Positions 56,738 through 64,000 of a stretch of DNA of 64,000 nt are shown one piece after another (the stretch's first letter is position 1; every line of letters starts with the position of its first letter). A program made the translations under genes and the position numbers. Under the pieces are notes generated by a model, which saw only the letters and a program-made list of their open reading frames with translations, searched no databases and had not been told where the DNA came from. Source of the stretch: Cyclobacterium plantarum (lineage in GTDB: Bacteria; Bacteroidota; Bacteroidia; Cytophagales; Cyclobacteriaceae); contig NZ_JAANYN010000003.1 of the NCBI RefSeq assembly GCF_011290685.1, positions 417,341-481,340 of the forward strand. Reading direction: 5' to 3'.

Positions 56738-56745
56738 CAAAGATA
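56738..56745 (-). promoter_or_regulatory. -7 box of the asnB promoter
   Basis: On the - strand 56745-56738 reads TATCTTTG, a perfect TAnnTTTG element. Nineteen bases further upstream is CGTT, a poor -33 box. The leader would be about 70 nt. The remainder of 56660-57090 is AT-rich and shows no gene. Confidence 0.5.
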
Positions 56746-57090
56746 ATAATTTAGTCATTTTTTTAACGCGATACGGAATTTTTCCTCCAAGAGGGGAATA
56801 AGTTGGTAATTACAGGTTCTTTTTGAATTTACTCAAGAGACAAAATTTTGACGTTTAACAAATAACTCTATTTGAAAAGCATAAAAATAGTTATTAAAGT
56901 GCTAATGTATGAAATTTAACGATAAATATAAAAACAAAAGAAATATAAAGATGGAAATTTAAATAGTAATTAAAATCGGCAAACCGCACAGCCTGAGTTG
57001 GACCTGTTTTCGAGATAAGTGGGTCATTATTAGTATTGACAAAAGTTCGACCTAATTTGATAATAAATAGGTCATCGTTAGGATGATTGA

Positions 57091-58005
57091 CTAAGGAGCT
57101 ATGACAGGTATAGGTACTTCCGGAGATCCTGGTAAATTTATGGATAAATCATCAACATATATAATGCTGGTGCTTGGAAAGGTTTTGTCGGCGTAGGCAT
57201 TGATACTGTACATATTTACATCCGCTTCAGGTCTTAAGGTATTTCTAAATCCGGTATCCATGATCAACAAGTCATCCTGCCAAACCAAAATCCTACCCTT
57301 CTCGCCCCGGTCTTGAATAATCCGTATCTGGACCTTGACCCATTTATTTAGGGGTAGATCAATTCCCGGGGCTGCCTCCCAAAATACATCAGACTGTCCC
57401 CCCCAAAACTTTTGTAATTCTGACAAGCTCAAATAATTGGCACCAGCAGTTCCCGGATCACCTCTCACCTTCAAACCCAACACAAAATGGGGTGAATTTA
57501 TTTGATCTGGCCCTGAATCGGGGCCTCCGGGGGCATATTTCACAGCTTTTGTTTGCACCAGATTGAACCAATCATTATTCGGGTCCAAATCGATCCTATG
57601 CGGGAAAAAAAAATATTGCGTAAAAATCAGATCGGTGTGGTTTTCTAATTCCTTCCAGCGGTAATTCCTTGTACCATGCCCCCCGTCATTTTTGGTATTA
57701 ATGGACATTTTCAGGGAGTATTTTCCGGTTCTAGCCTGCTCCCTACTCACATGGCTATTACCGGTGCCCGAATTGAATTCTCCGCCTCCTTCATCTGCAT
57801 GCCATTCGGCCAGGCTTCCTCCTTCATGCCCGGCAGTCCACAGCTCCTTTCCTAGCGTGATTTTTGGAAACTCTTCCTGAATATCAAAGGCACATGCTTT
57901 GATTGCTGTTCCTAAAATAAAATAGGAAAACAGCGAAATTACGAACAAAATGTTCGTTTTATCGGGTACGAAAAACTTTAAACAAAAGCTTTTATTTGGT
58001 GCCAT
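57091..58005 (-). CDS. Secreted polysaccharide lyase-like jelly-roll protein
   Basis: 304 residues. An N-terminal hydrophobic signal (ILFVISLFSYFILGTAIKACA) is followed by a concanavalin-like beta-sandwich resembling the Polysacc_lyase family (PL13/PL20-like): GKELWTAGHEGGSLAEWHAD, REQARTGKYSLKMSI, FTQYFFFPHRIDLDPNNDW, LNKWVKVQIRII, ILVWQDDLLIMDT, and a terminal IIYVDDLSINLP. It would cleave an acidic polysaccharide in the periplasm or outside. Its neighbours are glycosyltransferases, so it may trim or release the polymer made by this cluster, as lyases in alginate and similar operons do. Family call is by eye and substrate is unknown. Confidence 0.65.
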   Translation of the reverse strand: MAPNKSFCLKFFVPDKTNILFVISLFSYFILGTAIKACAFDIQEEFPKITLGKELWTAGHEGGSLAEWHADEGGGEFNSGTGNSHVSREQARTGKYSLKMSINTKNDGGHGTRNYRWKELENHTDLIFTQYFFFPHRIDLDPNNDWFNLVQTKAVKYAPGGPDSGPDQINSPHFVLGLKVRGDPGTAGANYLSLSELQKFWGGQSDVFWEAAPGIDLPLNKWVKVQIRIIQDRGEKGRILVWQDDLLIMDTGFRNTLRPEADVNMYSINAYADKTFPSTSIIYVDDLSINLPGSPEVPIPVIAP

Positions 58006-58041
58006 AGGTCTTGCCGGTTTATTTTAAGTACGGCTTGATGC

Positions 58042-58062
58042 GACCCGGAAGCTCCCCGGGTC
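58042..58062 (-). promoter_or_regulatory. Perfect hairpin in the leader of the lyase-like gene
   Basis: GACCCGG (58042-58048), a 7-base loop, then CCGGGTC (58056-58062). It lies 37 bases before the lyase start, with no T run. It could control translation or be an old terminator. The rest of 58063-58516, between the divergent lyase and GT genes, is AT-rich and shows no gene or clear promoter. Confidence 0.45.
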
Positions 58063-58516
58063 AGAACGAATAAATACAAGGGCAATACAGGAAAGCTTGT
58101 GAAATTTTGCCCGCAACAGGCTGGAGGCAGGCCCCGGGAAATAGGCTACCGCAAGCGTCTGACTAAAATTAAATAATTTTAACTGAATTTGTTGAAAAAC
58201 CTGTTTAATTATTTTAAATTTGTAAAAATGTATTTCAAATAAATAAAAATGATTTACATTTATTTGACGCGTTGTGACCATTGTGACTTTTTGTCAAATC
58301 AAAAAATAATTCAATTGGATTTCATTTTAGCTTCCTTTCTATAAAAAGAGGGCAACACGTAAATGAAATCCTGGAAATAACAGTAGCTAATAAGGAATGA
58401 TTATATGATCTTCTTATAATGGGAAAGCGGTTATCAGTATATGCTTTAAATGGCTTTTATGCTGTCTCGTCAGAGGGGAAAATTTTTAAGTGGTATTAGC
58501 TGATTTTTAACAGCCT

Positions 58517-59647
58517 ATGGAACGTTCATCTAAATTAAAACTTTTAATAGTAAATAAAGATCAATTTGGGTACCATGTTGATCCTTACAAATACAGTGTT
58601 TATTTAAAAGAAGATTTCGAGATCACCCACTTATCCTGGGATTATGGTCTGCATAAAATCCATCAGAATGGGATTGAAGTAAAGTATATTTCCAGAAGGG
58701 GATTTAAGCTATTAAGGTACTTTCGGTTTTTAAGGGCTATCCACAATGAAATCAGAAACCATGCCTATGAACTGGTTTTTATGATTTATTTCCCGGGTTG
58801 TTCCCTTATTCGAAGGCTCCATCCAACCAGGACATTTAATGTAGATATCCGGTCCCGCACCGTTACCAATAGCCCGCTTAGAAATCGAATGCGGGATCTA
58901 TTGCTGGTAAATGAGTGCAAAACTTTCAGGCATATCAGTATCATTAGCCAAAGCCTTTCCCATAATTTGGGATTTAAGAATACGCACTACCTGCCTTTGG
59001 GAGGGGAGTGCTTTTCTGGTGAAAACACCCAAAAGGATGGCCTTTATTTGTTGTATGTTGGCTCATTGGACAACAGGGATATCATGATTTTTGTAAAGGG
59101 CTTTCATCGGTTTTATTTGGACTTGATGAGCGACCCGGACGCCAAACCCATCCATTTTACCATTGTGGGAAGCGGCTCCGGAGGTGAACAGGAGGAAATA
59201 TGGGCCTATATTCAAAAGAACCAACTTCAGGATGTCATTTCCATGGAGGGCTTCGTTCATAATGACCTGTTGCACCATTATTTTAAAAAAAGTAATATAG
59301 GTGTTTCATTTATTCCAATTACTGACTACTACCAGGACCAACCTCCGACAAAAACCTATGAATACCTGCTTTCGGGACTGGCAGTTATCGCTACTGCTAC
59401 CAACGAAAATATCAAAACCATCAATGAAAAAAACGGGGTCTTGATTCAAGACAAACCAGAAGCTGTTTTATCCGGGCTTCAGGTTCTCGCAAATAGAATG
59501 GAGAGCTATCAACCTGAAGCAATCAGAAAGGAAATGGAAAACCACCTATGGATACGAATTGCTCAGGATAACCTTAAACCCTACCTGATGAAATTGGCAT
59601 TGTACAGGGTTAAAAAAAGTCAGGTTCTCCCAATCCCTTTAACCTAA
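58517..59647 (+). CDS. Glycosyltransferase family 4-like protein
   Basis: 376 residues, cytoplasmic, GT-B fold. The N-terminal half (KLLIVNKDQFGYHVDPYKYS) is the acceptor domain. The C-terminal half has the group 1 donor site: YLLYVGSLDNRDIM, FTIVGSGSGGEQEEI, and then SNIGVSFIPITDYYQDQPPTKTYEYLLSGLAVIAT, where the ExxxxG-like Glu of TKTYEYLLSG contacts the nucleotide sugar. It probably adds one sugar to a lipid-linked glycan. The next GT gene starts 10 bases later, so the pair is co-transcribed. Sugar specificity is unknown. Confidence 0.85.
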   Translation: MERSSKLKLLIVNKDQFGYHVDPYKYSVYLKEDFEITHLSWDYGLHKIHQNGIEVKYISRRGFKLLRYFRFLRAIHNEIRNHAYELVFMIYFPGCSLIRRLHPTRTFNVDIRSRTVTNSPLRNRMRDLLLVNECKTFRHISIISQSLSHNLGFKNTHYLPLGGECFSGENTQKDGLYLLYVGSLDNRDIMIFVKGFHRFYLDLMSDPDAKPIHFTIVGSGSGGEQEEIWAYIQKNQLQDVISMEGFVHNDLLHHYFKKSNIGVSFIPITDYYQDQPPTKTYEYLLSGLAVIATATNENIKTINEKNGVLIQDKPEAVLSGLQVLANRMESYQPEAIRKEMENHLWIRIAQDNLKPYLMKLALYRVKKSQVLPIPLT

Positions 59648-59657
59648 TCATCAAATC

Positions 59658-60662
59658 ATGAAAATCCTGGTTGTTACCAATATGTACCCTACTCCAAACT
59701 ATCCTACATTTGGGATTTTTATCAAGGAGCAAATTGAAGATGTTCAGAAGGAAATGGATCTGGATGCGGATATTTATTTAATTGATGGAACCCATCGTGG
59801 TAAGTTGGAATACCTGAAATCTATTTTCACCATTCCTTTTAAATTGGCCAGCAAAAATTACGATGCGGTGCATATCCATTATGGGATATCCGGGATATTT
59901 TTGTTGTTTTTCAAACCAAAAATTAAAAAATACATGACCTTACATGGATGTGATATCCAAAGTTGGGGCTCCAACTCCTGGCATGTTTGGATAACAAAAA
60001 AAATCCTCCGAAAAGTTGATTTGGTATATGTTCAAAACCAGAAAATGAAAAAGGTGGTTGAAAATTTCAATTCTAATGTTGAAATAGTGCCATGTGGCAT
60101 CAATCCATCATTTTTTGCTCCTCCCTTAAACTTTTCAAAAAGGCGAAAGGAAGAATTTTTAATCGTGTTTCCTGGCAGTCCAAAGATAGAGGTGAAAAAT
60201 TTCCCGCTTTTTTTGGAGGTAATGGATTCCCTAAAAAAACTAGGCGTCAAAAATATCAAATACCAATGTCTGGAGAAAATGAGCAGAGAACAGGTGAGAG
60301 ATACCATGTTAAATTCGGATTGCCTGTTGATGACTTCTATCTCTGAAGGCTCACCCCAGGTAATCAAAGAAGCCCTGTATTGCGATCTTCCTATCGTGTC
60401 AGTACCAGTGGGGGATGTGCATGAAATGCTTTCCGGAATTCCAAATTGTAAAGTGGCCTCCTCCCATAATGAAGATGAATTGGCCCTATTGGTAAAATCA
60501 ACTTTATTCGGGGATTATGCGCCTATCAGAGAAACTTTTTTGAAAAAAATTCAATATACCAGTCACCATGTAGCGAAAAGGTTGGCACACTGGTATTCTG
60601 AGCTAACGGCAAAGGACAGCACCCTCAATTTGAAAACAAAAGACAAGACGCTCGCCGGGTAA
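59658..60662 (+). CDS. Glycosyltransferase family 4
   Basis: 334 residues. Opening MKILVVTNMYPTPNYPTFG and IKEQIEDVQKE are classical for GT4 proteins. Acceptor side: DAVHIHYGISGIF and YMTLHGCDIQSWG. Donor side: IVPCGINPSFFAP, LIVFPGSPKIEVKNFPLFLEV, and LLMTSISEGSPQVIKEALYCDLPIVSVPVGDV with the nucleotide-sugar-binding EGSPQVIKEA. Cytoplasmic, retaining type. Second gene of a two-gene unit with the preceding glycosyltransferase; the two face the lyase/asnB/DUF354 genes. Together they suggest a small exopolysaccharide or glycolipid cluster without visible flippase or polymerase. Confidence 0.9.
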   Translation: MKILVVTNMYPTPNYPTFGIFIKEQIEDVQKEMDLDADIYLIDGTHRGKLEYLKSIFTIPFKLASKNYDAVHIHYGISGIFLLFFKPKIKKYMTLHGCDIQSWGSNSWHVWITKKILRKVDLVYVQNQKMKKVVENFNSNVEIVPCGINPSFFAPPLNFSKRRKEEFLIVFPGSPKIEVKNFPLFLEVMDSLKKLGVKNIKYQCLEKMSREQVRDTMLNSDCLLMTSISEGSPQVIKEALYCDLPIVSVPVGDVHEMLSGIPNCKVASSHNEDELALLVKSTLFGDYAPIRETFLKKIQYTSHHVAKRLAHWYSELTAKDSTLNLKTKDKTLAG

Positions 60663-60737
60663 ATGAACCCCGGAAGTGTACTTCGGAAGGTCTTAAACTG
60701 GATTCGAATTAAGATGGGCAATAAAAATCAATTGAAT

Positions 60738-60786
60738 CGTCACTGCGAGACTTAACTTTTTTTAAACGCAGAAATCGGGATGACGA
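60738..60786. repeat. ~50 bp inverted-end repeat, copy 4
   Basis: CGTCACTGCGAGACTTAACT, a T run, AAACGCAGAAATCGGGATGACGA. Same orientation as copy 1 and followed 89 bases later by the hairpin-headed block, the same order and nearly the same spacing as at 48345-48646. Confidence 0.75.
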
Positions 60787-60875
60787 TTGGTATTTTGCAA
60801 TAAACGGGATATAAGGTTATTGTTGGTTTTATCAGGATTAGATCTTAACATCATCTGGTAAACCTCTTATTCTCT

Positions 60876-61001
60876 GTACTTTTTCCTTGATGAAAAAGTA
60901 CCAAACCCGCCTCCCGGAGGGCAGGAAATCAAGACAAAAAAATCCTTCCTCCCACAAGCCTCCTGCGCACCCCGGTTTTTTGTCGGGCCAGCGCTCTTTG
61001 C
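60876..61001. repeat. Hairpin-headed dispersed repeat, copy 2
   Basis: GTACTTTTTC (60876-60885), loop CTTGAT, GAAAAAGTAC (60892-60901), then the block ending GCGCTCTTTGC at 61001. From the right arm on, the next ~65 bases are identical to copy 1 at 48538. The 36-base loop of copy 1 is only 6 bases here. Bases 61002-61418 contain no gene I can support. Confidence 0.8.
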
Positions 61002-61418
61002 GTAATTAAATTTATCTCTTCTTTATTTAACAGATTTTTTAGGGTTTCTTCTTTACCAAAAATAGCTGATTCAATTTCTTCACCGGTATGCTAAGCATTT
61101 AGAAAATACACCAAACAGGATGATAGTGTTGATTCTTTAATACATTGATTTACAGTTTTTTAATATACTCGTCATCGGTAGGGTGCAGAGGGGAATAAAA
61201 AGGAATCGAAAATAGCCATGCACCCGCGGCAGTCTGAGGGGGTATGTGGACGACCTTTCGATCCTATTCCCATTTCCCGATGGATTTATGCCGCCGCTCC
61301 GAATCAGATCGCTTTTTAGGCTGAGCCTGCCGAAGCCCGCTGTGCTCGCGATGACGGTATGTGTACCGATGATGTATTTTATAATATGTTGAATTTTAAA
61401 TAGATATAAATAAATACC

Positions 61419-61467
61419 CTCATCCCGATTTCTGTGTTTAAAGAATGTTAATTTTCGGAATGATGGT
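61419..61467. repeat. ~50 bp inverted-end repeat, copy 5 (inverted, diverged)
   Basis: CTCATCCCGATTTCTGTG, TTTAAAGAATGTTAATTTTC, then GGAATGATGG: reverse complement of copy 1 with several substitutions. It lies in the 60663-61568 gap before the katG terminator. Confidence 0.6.
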
Positions 61468-61568
61468 TTTTTAACGAAATTCAATAGAACTCAGGTTCTT
61501 AAATGCCTAAGAGGTATTGAAGAGAAATAAATCAGGCCGGGGGTATTACCAATAAAATCATTAAAAAA

Positions 61569-61598
61569 TAAAGGTGACCCGATATCAGGTCACCTTTA
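61569..61598 (-). terminator. katG intrinsic terminator
   Basis: Perfect 11-base stem TAAAGGTGACC (61569-61579) / GGTCACCTTTA (61588-61598) around CGATATCA. On the - strand the stem is followed by TTTTTTAATGATTTTAT. It lies 25 bases past the katG stop. Confidence 0.85.
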
Positions 61599-61623
61599 AA
61601 ACAATTAAATAAAGAAATTAAGG

Positions 61624-63894
<2,271 letters not shown>

Positions 63895-64000
63895 TTAGGT
63901 TCTACAATGTACCAATTTTTTTATGCATGTAAATTTTTTTTCGATAGAAAAAATCTATGGGACTTATCTGTTCTCTATGATTGGATTTAGTATGCTATTT

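Overview
The window comes from a member of the Bacteroidota, most likely a marine or otherwise glycan-degrading Cytophagales-type bacterium; the order is an inference. The evidence is two SusD-like lipoproteins and a SusC/SusD pair, a hybrid two-component system (HTCS) regulator, 6-bladed beta-propeller lipoproteins, the single-chain GlyRS, and several promoters of the Bacteroidota form TTTG-N19-TAnnTTTG. No rRNA, tRNA, CRISPR array, transposase, phage gene or replication origin was seen.

Left part (1-10.4 kb). A SusD-like gene, whose SusC partner is probably just outside the window, faces an FG-GAP/ASPIC-UnbV lipoprotein across a bidirectional terminator. Next comes a region of gene turnover: a tandem array of hairpin-rich repeats, a 6-bladed beta-propeller lipoprotein, a relic of a second propeller gene, and one more repeat copy. 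A TonB-dependent receptor follows.

Polysaccharide utilisation locus (10.8-30.6 kb, + strand). The order is HTCS, SusC, SusD, sulfatase, parallel beta-helix protein, a frameshifted relic, a second sulfatase, a cytochrome c/PQQ-type sugar dehydrogenase fusion, a sugar isomerase-like TIM barrel, and a PVC-type dehydrogenase with HEAT-like repeats and a C-terminal haem domain. The locus has no recognisable glycoside hydrolase. The gene content suggests desulfation plus periplasmic oxidation of a sulfated sugar, with capture by SusCD and induction by the HTCS. A housekeeping glycyl-tRNA synthetase with its own promoter closes the region. On the opposite strand lies a compact sulfatase / CBM9-like / esterase operon (35.5-32.25 kb).

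Middle part (35.7-49 kb). A TPR-type lipoprotein-like gene carries a frameshift near its end. A palindromic repeat follows, then a 3,031-residue non-ribosomal peptide synthetase, A-T-C-A-T-C-A-T-TE, predicted to make a tripeptide. A GH18 chitinase-like lipoprotein comes after it.

Right part (48.3-64 kb). The dabB-dabA pair (inorganic carbon uptake) and an extracellular-glycan cluster (DUF354 GT-B-like protein, asparagine synthetase, secreted polysaccharide lyase-like protein, two GT4 glycosyltransferases) lie between two direct copies of a composite repeat about 12.4 kb apart. A catalase-peroxidase gene (katG) with a clear terminator ends the window.

Intergenic DNA here is unusually rich in repeats. 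At least four structured families are visible, including a ~50 bp element with inverted ends in five copies and a ~220 bp unit whose hairpin shows compensatory changes between copies.
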